From an uncultured Chitinophagaceae bacterium (GTDB taxonomy: Bacteria; Bacteroidota; Bacteroidia; Chitinophagales; Chitinophagaceae), in the NCBI GenBank assembly GCA_937897585.1, contig CALCNY010000077.1, positions 1-18,360 of the forward strand: 18,360 nucleotides of DNA, in the 5' to 3' direction. The position numbers and the translations under genes are program-made. This document shows positions 6,155 to 13,465 of the stretch, piece after piece (the first letter of the stretch is position 1; the number at the start of each line of letters is the position of its first letter). The notes under the pieces were generated by a model. That model ran no database searches and had not been told where the DNA came from. It was given only the letters and a program-made list of their open reading frames with translations.

Positions 6155-7675
6155 ATGAGTTCACAGCATTTATCCGAACAGGAAATTATCAGAAGAGAGA
6201 AAAAAGCAGAATTGGAAAAATTAGGTATCGATCCTTATCCGGCTGCATTGTATCCTGTAAATTCTTCAGCAGAATATATCAAGACGAATTATAAAGGCGA
6301 AGAAAATAAAGCTGACTTCGCGGATGTTTGTTTGGCTGGAAGAATCATGAGTGTGCGTGATATGGGAAAAGCCAATTTTGCCGTGATGCAAGATGGAACA
6401 GGTAAAATTCAGTTTTACATTAAGCAAGATGATATTTGTCCTGGAGAGGATAAATCGCTTTTTCAAAATGTATGGAAGAAGTTAGTGGATATGGGAGATT
6501 TTGTGGGTATCAAAGGTTATGTGTTTACAACTAAAACAGGAGAGACTTCAGTACATGTAAGAGAGTTTACCATTTTAAGTAAATCATTGCGTCCATTACC
6601 AATTGTGAAAGAGAAAGATGGAGAAGCTTTTGATGAAGTTACCGATCCGGAATTTAGATACAGACAACGTTATGCGGATTTGATTGTGAATCCTGGCGTG
6701 AAAGAAGTATTTGTAAAAAGAACAAAATTTGTCAATGCCATTCGTGACTTTTTAAATGAGCGTGGTGCATTGGAAGTAGATACTCCTGTATTGCAAAGTA
6801 TTCCAGGAGGCGCTGCTGCTCGTCCGTTTACCACACATCATAATGCATTGGATGTACCGATGTACATGCGTATCGCAAATGAACTATATCTAAAAAGATT
6901 GATTGTCGGCGGTTTTGAATGGGTATATGAATTCAGTCGTAATTTCAGAAATGAAGGCATGGACAGAACACATAATCCTGAATTTACAGTATTGGAATTT
7001 TACGTAGCATACAAAGATTATGAGTGGATGATGGACACTACCGAGCAAATGCTTGAAAGAGCTGCTATTGCTGTAAATGGAACTTCTTCATGTACAGTGG
7101 GTGATAAAGAAATTAGTTTCAAAGCGCCTTTCAGAAGAGTGACCATGTTTGATGCCATCAAAGAACATACAGGTTTTGATATTAGCAACATGGATGAAGA
7201 AGGTATCAGAGGTGTTTGCCAACAGTTAGGCATACACGCTGATGCGAAATGGGGCAAAGGAAAATTAATCGATGAAATCTTCGGCGAAAAATGCGAAGGT
7301 CATTATATACAACCAACTTTTATTACCGACTATCCTGTGGAGATGAGTCCGCTCACAAAAAAGCATCGCAGCAAACCCGGATTGGTAGAGCGTTTTGAGT
7401 TGATGGTTAATGGTAAAGAAATTGCGAATGCTTATAGCGAATTGAATGATCCTATCGAACAAAGAGAACGTTTTGAAGAGCAAGTGAAATTAATGGAAAG
7501 AGGTGATGATGAAGCCATGTTTATCGATCATGATTTTTTACGCGCTTTGGAATATGGTATGCCGCCTACAAGTGGAATTGGTTTCGGCATCGACAGAATC
7601 TGTATGTTGTTGACAAATCAGCATAGCATTCAGGATGTGTTGTTTTTTCCGATGATGAGACCGGAGAATGTTTAA
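6155..7675 (+). CDS. lysS: Lysyl-tRNA synthetase, class II
   Basis: A 506-residue cytosolic enzyme that charges tRNA-Lys, full length for bacterial LysS. An N-terminal helix (SEQEIIRREKKAELEKLGIDPYP) leads into the OB-fold anticodon-binding domain (about 57-145). The class II catalytic domain follows, with RYRQRYADLIVNP, motif 1 around 188-212, motif 2 FRNEGMDRTHNPEFTVLEFY (264-283) and motif 3 GIGFGIDRICMLL (474-486) with its conserved Arg481. The end PMMRPE is typical. All key residues appear intact. The gene has its own promoter-like motif downstream of two 9-bp repeat arrays and no operon partner in the same direction within 140 bp. Confidence 0.98.
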   Translation: MSSQHLSEQEIIRREKKAELEKLGIDPYPAALYPVNSSAEYIKTNYKGEENKADFADVCLAGRIMSVRDMGKANFAVMQDGTGKIQFYIKQDDICPGEDKSLFQNVWKKLVDMGDFVGIKGYVFTTKTGETSVHVREFTILSKSLRPLPIVKEKDGEAFDEVTDPEFRYRQRYADLIVNPGVKEVFVKRTKFVNAIRDFLNERGALEVDTPVLQSIPGGAAARPFTTHHNALDVPMYMRIANELYLKRLIVGGFEWVYEFSRNFRNEGMDRTHNPEFTVLEFYVAYKDYEWMMDTTEQMLERAAIAVNGTSSCTVGDKEISFKAPFRRVTMFDAIKEHTGFDISNMDEEGIRGVCQQLGIHADAKWGKGKLIDEIFGEKCEGHYIQPTFITDYPVEMSPLTKKHRSKPGLVERFELMVNGKEIANAYSELNDPIEQRERFEEQVKLMERGDDEAMFIDHDFLRALEYGMPPTSGIGFGIDRICMLLTNQHSIQDVLFFPMMRPENV

Positions 7676-7685
7676 TACGTTTGGG

Positions 7686-7707
7686 GTTTGGTCGCTTCGC
7701 TTGTTTG
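7686..7707 (+). repeat. Short interspersed motif, copy 1 (GTTTGGTCGCTTCGCTTG...)
   Basis: This 22-bp sequence recurs at 14267-14288 with one change (T/G at the twelfth base). In both places an array of TTGAAC 9-mers follows 47-60 bp later on the same strand. It contains the short dyad GCGAAGC on the complementary strand. No function is evident. Confidence 0.7.
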
Positions 7708-7766
7708 GTGTTTATTGTTTTTGATTATTCGAAAAGCCCTAAAAGTTTAAAATGAAATTTTGAAAT

Positions 7767-7802
7767 GAATTGAACTTATTGAACCTATTTAACTTATTGA
7801 AC
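7767..7802. repeat. 9-bp tandem repeats (nnnTTGAAC), locus 3
   Basis: Four in-register units: GAATTGAAC, TTATTGAAC, CTATTTAAC, TTATTGAAC. They end 14 bp before the ATG of the DPP-IV gene, inside its leader. Only one orientation is present here, unlike loci 1 and 2. Confidence 0.8.
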
Positions 7803-7816
7803 ATAATTTTTCTCTT

Positions 7817-9961
7817 ATGCATAAACAATTTCTCACTGCAATTTTAATCATCATTGCAACTACTGCTCTCTCTCAAAAGAAGCCACTCACCAACGACCAG
7901 TATTTCAAAAATAATTTCAAAGGCATTCAAAATCCTTTGCCTCAATCCATCACATGGTTGGATGATACAAAATTCATGATGACAAAAAATGGCAACAAAC
8001 TGATTGTTGATGCCAAGTCTGGAACAGAAGAAGCGCCTGTTCAAGAATCTGCATCTCTAGAATCGACAAAGCCATTATTTGATTCAATGGCATTTATTCA
8101 GGGTAATGATTTGTTTATTAAAATAAATGGAGTAAACATCCAACTTACCTTTGATGAACCCAAAGAAGTTAATCCTAAAATCAGTCCTGATAATAAATAT
8201 ATTGCCTACACGAAAAATAATGATTTATACAGTCTTGAAATTGCTACAAAAAAAGAAAACAGATTAACTACAGATGGCAGTGATGTAATATTGAATGGCT
8301 ATGCGAGTTGGGTTTACATGGAAGAAATTTTAGGACGTAGTTCTATGTATCGTTCTTTTTGGTGGAGTCCGGATAGTAAACAAATTGCCTTCTTCAGAGC
8401 TGACGATTCAAAAGTTCCAACTTACACATTGACTGATGCACAAGGACAGCATGGATATGTAGATGTGATTCGTTATCCAAAAGTTGGAGATGCGAACCCT
8501 GAAATAAAAGTTGGTATTGTTTCACCTGTTGGTGGAAATATAGTTTGGGCAGATTTCAATGAACATGATGACCAATATTTCGGTTTACCTTACTGGAAGC
8601 CTGATGGCAAAACATTGCTGGTACAATGGATGAATCGCAAACAAAATCAATTGAAAATTTGGGAAGTGAATCCGGCAACAGGAATGAAAACTCCTTTCCT
8701 TTCAGAAGAACAAAAAACATGGATAAGTCTTGATGATGAAGGCAGAAGAATTACTTTTCTTCAAAATGGTAAAGGATTTATTTATAGAAGTGATGCAAGC
8801 GGTTACGATCATTTGTATTATTATGACATGAGTGGAAAGCTTGTCAACCCTATTACTTCAGGGAAATATACAGTTACAGACATTAATTTTATTGATGAAA
8901 AAAACAGCGTAATTTATTTCACTGCCAGAAAAGAAAATACAGCACGTAAAGATTTTTATGTTGTCAATTTCAATGGAAAAAAATTACAGCGACTCACATT
9001 TGGCGAATACAATCACAATTCAATCAATCTGTCTCCATCAGGTTCTTATTTTGTGACTACATACAACAATGCTACAACACCCTCAAAAATGACATTGGTT
9101 TCCAATAAAGGAAAAATCATTAAAGAGCTTGGAGATAGTAAAGGCGAAGATTTAGATAAAACCGAAATCGCCAAAACAGAATTACTTCGTGTAATGAGCG
9201 ACGATAGTTTGTATTCCTTACCAATGAAAATAACATGGCCGTTGAATATGGTTCCAGGAAAAAAATATCCTGTATTGATTTCTATTTATGGTGGTCCTAA
9301 TGCCGGAACGGTAATGGACACTTGGTCATTAACCGGTACACAACAATGGTATGCTAAAGAAGGTTTGATACAGGTTGCTATGGATCACAGAGCCAGCGGG
9401 CATTTCGGAAAGGAAGGTGTCAATTACATGTATCATAATTTAGGTTACTGGGAAATGAAAGATTATTCCACCATGGTGAAATGGTTGATTGCTAATGGCC
9501 AGGCTGATCCTTCAAAAATTTGTATCACAGGGTTTAGCTATGGTGGTTATATGAGTTGTTATGCACTCACGTATGGTGCTGATGTGTTTACACACGGAAT
9601 GGCAGGAGGAAGCGTTATCGACTGGACTTTATACGATTCTCATTATACAGAAAGATATATGGGTACACCACAAGACAATCCTGAAGGATATAAAACAAGT
9701 TCGGTGTTAAACTATGTAGACAAATACAAAGGCATGTTACAAATCGTGCACGGTATTGTTGATGAAAATGTACACATGCAAAACAGTATCCAGTTAACGA
9801 GTAAATTACAAGACCTTAAAAAAGATTTTGAATTCATGACCTACAGCGGTGGACGTCATGGATGGCCTGGAAATAAAGGATTGCATTTTCAGAATTTAAA
9901 GACAAGATTTATTTACAGGTATTTGTTGGAGAAAGAGGTGCCGAAGGAGATGATAAAATAA
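7817..9961 (+). CDS. Dipeptidyl-peptidase IV, S9B family, secreted
   Basis: A 714-residue serine exopeptidase that removes Xaa-Pro (or Xaa-Ala) dipeptides from peptide N-termini. A signal peptide is clear (MHKQFLTAILIIIATTALSQ; cut probably after Ser19), so it acts in the periplasm or at the outer surface. An eight-bladed beta-propeller domain spans roughly 30-460 and carries the substrate-amine-binding pair Glu169-Glu170 in WVYMEEILGRS. The C-terminal alpha/beta hydrolase domain holds the triad Ser574 (GFSYGGY), Asp649 (HGIVDEN) and His681 (GGRHGW). Length and motifs fit DPP-IV rather than prolyl oligopeptidase or acylaminoacyl-peptidase. It stands alone and faces a convergent gene across a repeat element that begins 1 bp after its TAA. 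Confidence 0.95.
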   Translation: MHKQFLTAILIIIATTALSQKKPLTNDQYFKNNFKGIQNPLPQSITWLDDTKFMMTKNGNKLIVDAKSGTEEAPVQESASLESTKPLFDSMAFIQGNDLFIKINGVNIQLTFDEPKEVNPKISPDNKYIAYTKNNDLYSLEIATKKENRLTTDGSDVILNGYASWVYMEEILGRSSMYRSFWWSPDSKQIAFFRADDSKVPTYTLTDAQGQHGYVDVIRYPKVGDANPEIKVGIVSPVGGNIVWADFNEHDDQYFGLPYWKPDGKTLLVQWMNRKQNQLKIWEVNPATGMKTPFLSEEQKTWISLDDEGRRITFLQNGKGFIYRSDASGYDHLYYYDMSGKLVNPITSGKYTVTDINFIDEKNSVIYFTARKENTARKDFYVVNFNGKKLQRLTFGEYNHNSINLSPSGSYFVTTYNNATTPSKMTLVSNKGKIIKELGDSKGEDLDKTEIAKTELLRVMSDDSLYSLPMKITWPLNMVPGKKYPVLISIYGGPNAGTVMDTWSLTGTQQWYAKEGLIQVAMDHRASGHFGKEGVNYMYHNLGYWEMKDYSTMVKWLIANGQADPSKICITGFSYGGYMSCYALTYGADVFTHGMAGGSVIDWTLYDSHYTERYMGTPQDNPEGYKTSSVLNYVDKYKGMLQIVHGIVDENVHMQNSIQLTSKLQDLKKDFEFMTYSGGRHGWPGNKGLHFQNLKTRFIYRYLLEKEVPKEMIK

Positions 9962-9962
9962 A

Positions 9963-10123
9963 AGCCCCCTAAATCCCCCAAAGGGGGACTTTGATTATGT
10001 TTTATTTAGGATGTTATACTTATTTTATCTAAGTGAATTTTTTTACACTAACTAGGGTTATTTTTTGTTCGGGATGCCCAGCAAAGCGTAATCTAAATCC
10101 CCCTTTGGGGGATTTAAGGGGCT
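9963..10123. repeat. Paired-hairpin interspersed repeat, copy 2 (REPIN/MITE-like)
   Basis: A 161-bp element between two convergent genes. The left arm (9963-10015) shares 44 identical bases with the right arm of copy 1. The right arm, read from 10123 backwards, begins AGCCCCTTAAATCCCCC and continues to GGGCATCCC. Each arm has a C5-AAA-G5 hairpin. The left edge is 1 bp after the DPP-IV stop; the right edge runs into the dehydrogenase gene and supplies its stop codon. The position suits a bidirectional transcription barrier, although neither hairpin is followed by a good U-run. Confidence 0.82.
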
Positions 10124-10938
10124 AAAAACAAATCCCCAAACAACTTTCCTCCAGGTGTAACAGCATATTTCTCAAAATCAGTTTCACCTGCTTCTCTCAA
10201 AACTTCTTCATCAATTAAATGATGTCCGGTAAATGTCGCCGCACTTTTTGAAAGGATATGAAAAGCTGCATCAGCCATGATTTCAGGCTTTCGACTCATG
10301 TTTATTAATGCTTCTCCACCTAAAAGATTTTGAACAGCCGCAGTGGCAATGGTTGTCTTAGGCCACAAAGTATTTGAAGCGATGTTATCTTTTTTCAATT
10401 CAGCTGCCAATCCAAAAGCAATCATACTCATACTGTATTTACTTATCGTGTATGCGGTATGGTTATGAAACCACTTCTCATCTATATTCAATGGCGGTGA
10501 TAAAGTAATGATATGTGCGTTATCAGATTTTTTTAAAAATGGAATACAAGTTTTTGAAACCAAAAATGTTCCTCTTACATTGATATCATTCATCAAATCA
10601 AATAGCTTTGATGAAATCTGCTCAGTATTTGTCAATGTAATTGCAGAGGCGTTATTAATGAGAATATCAATGCCTCCAAAATGATTTGCACCTTGCTCAA
10701 CAGCATTGTTGATTTGCAGTTCATCTCTGATATCACAAACAACCGCAAATGCCTTACCACCTGCTTCTTCAATTTCTGTAGCTGCTGTATAAATGGTGCC
10801 TCCGAGTTTTGGATTTTCTGTTACAGATTTTGCTGCAATAATTATATTAGCGCCTTCTTTGGCTAATCTTAATGCAATAGCTTTTCCTATTCCTCTCGAG
10901 GCGCCTGTTATAAATGCTGTTTTGTTTTTGAAAGACAT
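10114..10938 (-). CDS. Short-chain dehydrogenase/reductase, HSDL2-like
   Basis: A 274-residue Rossmann-fold oxidoreductase. The NAD(P)-binding GASRGIG is at 12-18, NNAS at 95-98, and the catalytic set is Ser147 (TLSPPLN), Tyr163 and Lys167 (YTISK). The stretches AAKSVTENPKLGGTIYTAA, KTCIPFLKK and NTLWPKTTIATAA closely follow hydroxysteroid-dehydrogenase-like protein 2 (HSDL2), a branch of SDRs of uncertain physiological substrate, often linked to lipid metabolism. The C-terminal SCP2 domain of animal HSDL2 is absent, as in most bacterial members. The gene starts 2 bp after the YffB-like gene and surely shares its transcript. Its last codons (Ala, Pro) and TAA stop lie in the edge of the repeat element, so the original C-terminus was probably slightly different. 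Confidence 0.88.
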   Translation of the reverse strand: MSFKNKTAFITGASRGIGKAIALRLAKEGANIIIAAKSVTENPKLGGTIYTAATEIEEAGGKAFAVVCDIRDELQINNAVEQGANHFGGIDILINNASAITLTNTEQISSKLFDLMNDINVRGTFLVSKTCIPFLKKSDNAHIITLSPPLNIDEKWFHNHTAYTISKYSMSMIAFGLAAELKKDNIASNTLWPKTTIATAAVQNLLGGEALINMSRKPEIMADAAFHILSKSAATFTGHHLIDEEVLREAGETDFEKYAVTPGGKLFGDLFLAP

Positions 10939-10940
10939 GG

Positions 10941-11297
10941 TTATTTTTTTAATGCCTTAAGTAAAACATTTTCATCAAAACCAACAATGATTTGCTTCCC
11001 TGTTTCTATGACAGGCCTTTTAATGATGCTGTTGTATTCGAGCATCAGCTTAATGGCCATTTTTTCTGTCATTTTTTTTTCAGCATATTCTTCAGCAACT
11101 TTCTTCCAGGTTGTTCCTTTTTTGTTGAGCAACACTTCCCAACCAACTTGTTCACACCATGATTTTAAAGTTGCTTCTTCAATGCCATCTTTTTTATAAT
11201 TATGAAATTCAAATGAAATTTTATACTTGTTACACCAGTCGATTGTTTTTTTAATGGAATCACAGTTGGGAATGCCGTAGATGGTTACATTAGCCAT
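10941..11297 (-). CDS. yffB: ArsC/Spx-like protein of the YffB type
   Basis: A 118-residue thioredoxin-fold protein, the same length as E. coli YffB and similar along its whole length: VTIYGIPNCDSIKK, GWEVLLNKKGTTWKK, IIKRPVI and VGFDE. The single cysteine Cys12 of the NCDS motif and Arg94 (KRP) are where ArsC-type enzymes keep their active site. There is no CxxC pair as in Spx, so redox switching of RNA polymerase is unlikely. Cys22 and Cys48 are extra. YffB proteins are annotated as arsenate-reductase-like but their substrate is unsettled; glutathione-type chemistry has been proposed. First gene of a two-gene unit with the HSDL2-like dehydrogenase. No arsenic-resistance gene is nearby. Confidence 0.88.
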   Translation of the reverse strand: MANVTIYGIPNCDSIKKTIDWCNKYKISFEFHNYKKDGIEEATLKSWCEQVGWEVLLNKKGTTWKKVAEEYAEKKMTEKMAIKLMLEYNSIIKRPVIETGKQIIVGFDENVLLKALKK

Positions 11298-11370
11298 ATT
11301 AAATTCAGGGAGTTTTGTTTAAACTATTACTATCACGAAGTTAGAGTTAATAGGAATTGGGAATTAGGTT

Positions 11371-11487
11371 TTTTTACCGTGGGGGTGCTGAGTATTTTGA
11401 GGCTACGCAGAGGTAGTAAAATCATTGATGTTCATTATTATAATAAACACTGCGCAAACTCTTTCCCTCTTCTGCTCCGCGGTAAAA
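11371..11487. repeat. Gene-less inverted repeat related to the GxxExxY cassette ends
   Basis: The left end (TTTTTACCGTGGGGGTGC, later ACGCAGAGG) and the reverse complement of the right end (TTTTTACCGCGGAGCAG, later TGCGCAGTG) share the ACCGC-GGAG and CGCAG blocks, and their spacing, with the cassette ends at 4361 and 4993. Only about 30 A/T-rich bases lie between the two ends, so there is no room for a gene. The right edge is 2 bp from the lptC stop codon. It could fold into a hairpin and end lptC transcription. Confidence 0.65.
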
Positions 11488-11489
11488 AC

Positions 11490-12065
11490 CTACCCAGGAA
11501 ACTTCGCAGCCGGAACACTAATTGTACCAACTGATTCGAGTATACGCCAATTCCTAAAATCTTGACTTGCTTCCATGCCTTTACCACTAATCACTTCGGT
11601 TTTGGTTCTGATGCGAACTGGTTTATCGGTATAAAATTCTTTTCCTGTTCGATTGCGGTCCCAGTAAAGTTCATCGCATTGGAGTGTATCGCCTTTGCTC
11701 ATATTAATAACTACAACAGAATCTTTTAAAAACACAACGCTTTGGTATTGCTTGTATTTTCCGTAATGCGCATCCATTGTGCTTTCTATCTTTGAAGAGT
11801 CGTTGTATAAATCTGCATGTAAGGTTAATGGAAATTCTACATAAGGAACAGATTCGGCTACATTAAGCATTAATGGTGCATGTAAAATGGCTTTTGTTTT
11901 TCCACCAATGGTATAATTTAAAACTACCGTTCTTGCTTCTTCAACTCCAATTTTCTTTGCACTCAGATTTTTTATTTTATTTGCATCATTCTCACAACCC
12001 CATAAAAAAATGCAGCTTAAGATAATAACTGCATTTGAAAATTTATATAAAGAAATTTGTTTCAT
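11490..12065 (-). CDS. lptC: LPS export ABC transporter periplasmic protein LptC (lipoprotein)
   Basis: A 191-residue protein with an N-terminal lipobox-like signal (SNAVIILSCIFLWGC, lipidated Cys24), which would tether it to the inner-membrane periplasmic face or envelope. The body fits the LptC/OstA-like beta-jellyroll: residues ~45-180 with repeated short strands, including a DxxYGKYKQYQSVVFLKDSVVV run and GDTLQCDELYWDRNRTGKEFYTDKPVRI, the block typical of LptC/LptA proteins. LptC receives LPS from LptBFG and passes it to the periplasmic bridge. Bacteroidota versions are often lipoproteins. Last gene of a minus-strand unit with coaX and a beta-barrel gene, 23 bp after the latter. A gene-less inverted repeat begins 2 bp beyond its TAG and may act as a terminator. 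Confidence 0.83.
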   Translation of the reverse strand: MKQISLYKFSNAVIILSCIFLWGCENDANKIKNLSAKKIGVEEARTVVLNYTIGGKTKAILHAPLMLNVAESVPYVEFPLTLHADLYNDSSKIESTMDAHYGKYKQYQSVVFLKDSVVVINMSKGDTLQCDELYWDRNRTGKEFYTDKPVRIRTKTEVISGKGMEASQDFRNWRILESVGTISVPAAKFPG

Positions 12066-12088
12066 CTGAAAGTGTAACAGAAAATAAT

Positions 12089-13465
12089 TTAATCATAGTT
12101 TCTTTTCTGAAACCATCTTGCATTCATTGAAATACCAAAATTAATTCTTGTATAATTTTCCCTTAAGCCAAAAGAAGTTTCATTTCCTCTAGCACCAACT
12201 TCCAAAGAAGTATTTAATGTTACATAATCACCTCTGCTTTGAATAAATCTCGGTGTGGTTAATGGAAAACTCGCTCCCATAGTGAAAGCATAATTAACTC
12301 TAGGAGTTACAATTTTTACATATTCCTGATTGTAGAAAAATCCCGCTCTGTACTTCACATAATCACGGTATTTGTTAGTAGCCGAATTCAATTTTGCAGG
12401 ATAAAATTCAGCACCTGCTCTAATCACCCAAGTGTTTTGGGTATTGTCTGTTTGACCATAATAAGTATAGTCTTTCCAATTCGTCATTTCAAAATCAGCA
12501 CCAATAAGCCAGTTGTGATTTTTACTGTTGTAAGCAAATCCAGCACCATAAGTAGCAGGTAAAACAACTTTTCCAGGAACATCATTAGTAACGGAAACAC
12601 TATCAATTCTTATCGTTCCGCCACTCGCATCATAACCATAGGTTTCGTTGATGGTATTTTGTTTGGCGTTAAGGTTTTGCTTTAACGTAGTATAAGCGCC
12701 TATTCTGAGCGCACCTGTTTGATTGAAATTCATTTTGTACTGAAAGCCTGCTGTAAGAAACACTCCACCAAAACGACTTGCTACTTCTGTATTTCCTTTA
12801 TAATATGCAACTGAATCATTAACTAAATTTAGCCTAGTGCTATAGTCTTTATTGGCAAAAGTATAACCAGAGCTAACTCCCAAACAAATTTCATTTTTGT
12901 ATTTTCCCTTGCCAATTTTGCGAATACCTGTACTAAAATTCACTTGGTTAACACCGCCATTTCCTTCGTAAAGCGTGTTGGCGCTGTCGATATTGCTGAG
13001 TCTGTTGTTTTGCTCAATTTTATAACTGATACGTGATACCGGTTTTAACCCAAAACTCATCCCCCAAGAAGTTCCTCTTTTTTCCATTTTTGGACTAGAA
13101 ATTGGGAAAGCTAATTGCAAATATGACATCACTACGTTTGTAGATTTGTATTTATCGGTATTGCTAGTACTTTTCAAACTTCTAACATTCACTTCACCAC
13201 CAACATCAAAAATGGTATTCGAAAAATTCTTTGTGTTGGTCATGTTTCCTAATGCCGCAGGATTAACCAAGTTGACATTAAATGGAGATCCGATAATACC
13301 ATAATCAGAATAAGCTGCGGAAAATCCTCCCATAGCTCTGTTGACAATATTTTGTCCGGATAGCAAATCCCCGATGCCATATCTGCTGTAAGGTGAGTTG
13401 TCTTGTGCCTGAATTTCAGTGATTGAAAAAGCAACTAAAATCAGTAATATAATTTTTCTAAGCAT
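12089..13465 (-). CDS. Outer-membrane beta-barrel protein candidate (SPYSRYGIGD family)
   Basis: The frame can be extended upstream to 13564, but the ATG at 13465 gives a clean signal peptide (MLRKIILLILVAFSITEIQAQ) and an 8-bp overlap with coaX (ATGCTTAG), so the 458-residue form is preferred. The mature N-terminus has SPYSRYGIGDL (24-34), a motif I associate with uncharacterised Bacteroidota outer-membrane proteins. The rest is rich in alternating aromatic/glycine beta-strands, e.g. GTSWGMSFGLKPVSRISYKI, NWLIGADFEMTNWKDYTYYG and YRAGFFYNQEYV, and ends with strands INFGISMNARWFQKR, as expected for a barrel of perhaps 12-16 strands. Function unknown; transport of a hydrophobic substrate (FadL-like) is possible but unproven. 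Its setting between coaX and lptC suggests an envelope-assembly role. Confidence 0.8.
   Translation of the reverse strand: MLRKIILLILVAFSITEIQAQDNSPYSRYGIGDLLSGQNIVNRAMGGFSAAYSDYGIIGSPFNVNLVNPAALGNMTNTKNFSNTIFDVGGEVNVRSLKSTSNTDKYKSTNVVMSYLQLAFPISSPKMEKRGTSWGMSFGLKPVSRISYKIEQNNRLSNIDSANTLYEGNGGVNQVNFSTGIRKIGKGKYKNEICLGVSSGYTFANKDYSTRLNLVNDSVAYYKGNTEVASRFGGVFLTAGFQYKMNFNQTGALRIGAYTTLKQNLNAKQNTINETYGYDASGGTIRIDSVSVTNDVPGKVVLPATYGAGFAYNSKNHNWLIGADFEMTNWKDYTYYGQTDNTQNTWVIRAGAEFYPAKLNSATNKYRDYVKYRAGFFYNQEYVKIVTPRVNYAFTMGASFPLTTPRFIQSRGDYVTLNTSLEVGARGNETSFGLRENYTRINFGISMNARWFQKRNYD

Noticed and set aside
7676..7683. TACGTTTG immediately after the lysS stop as a promoter for the DPP-IV gene
   Set aside because: It matches TAnnTTTG, but it is 133 bp from the ATG, abuts a repeat, and has no -33 element at a suitable distance. 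The match is likely by chance in this A/T-rich DNA.
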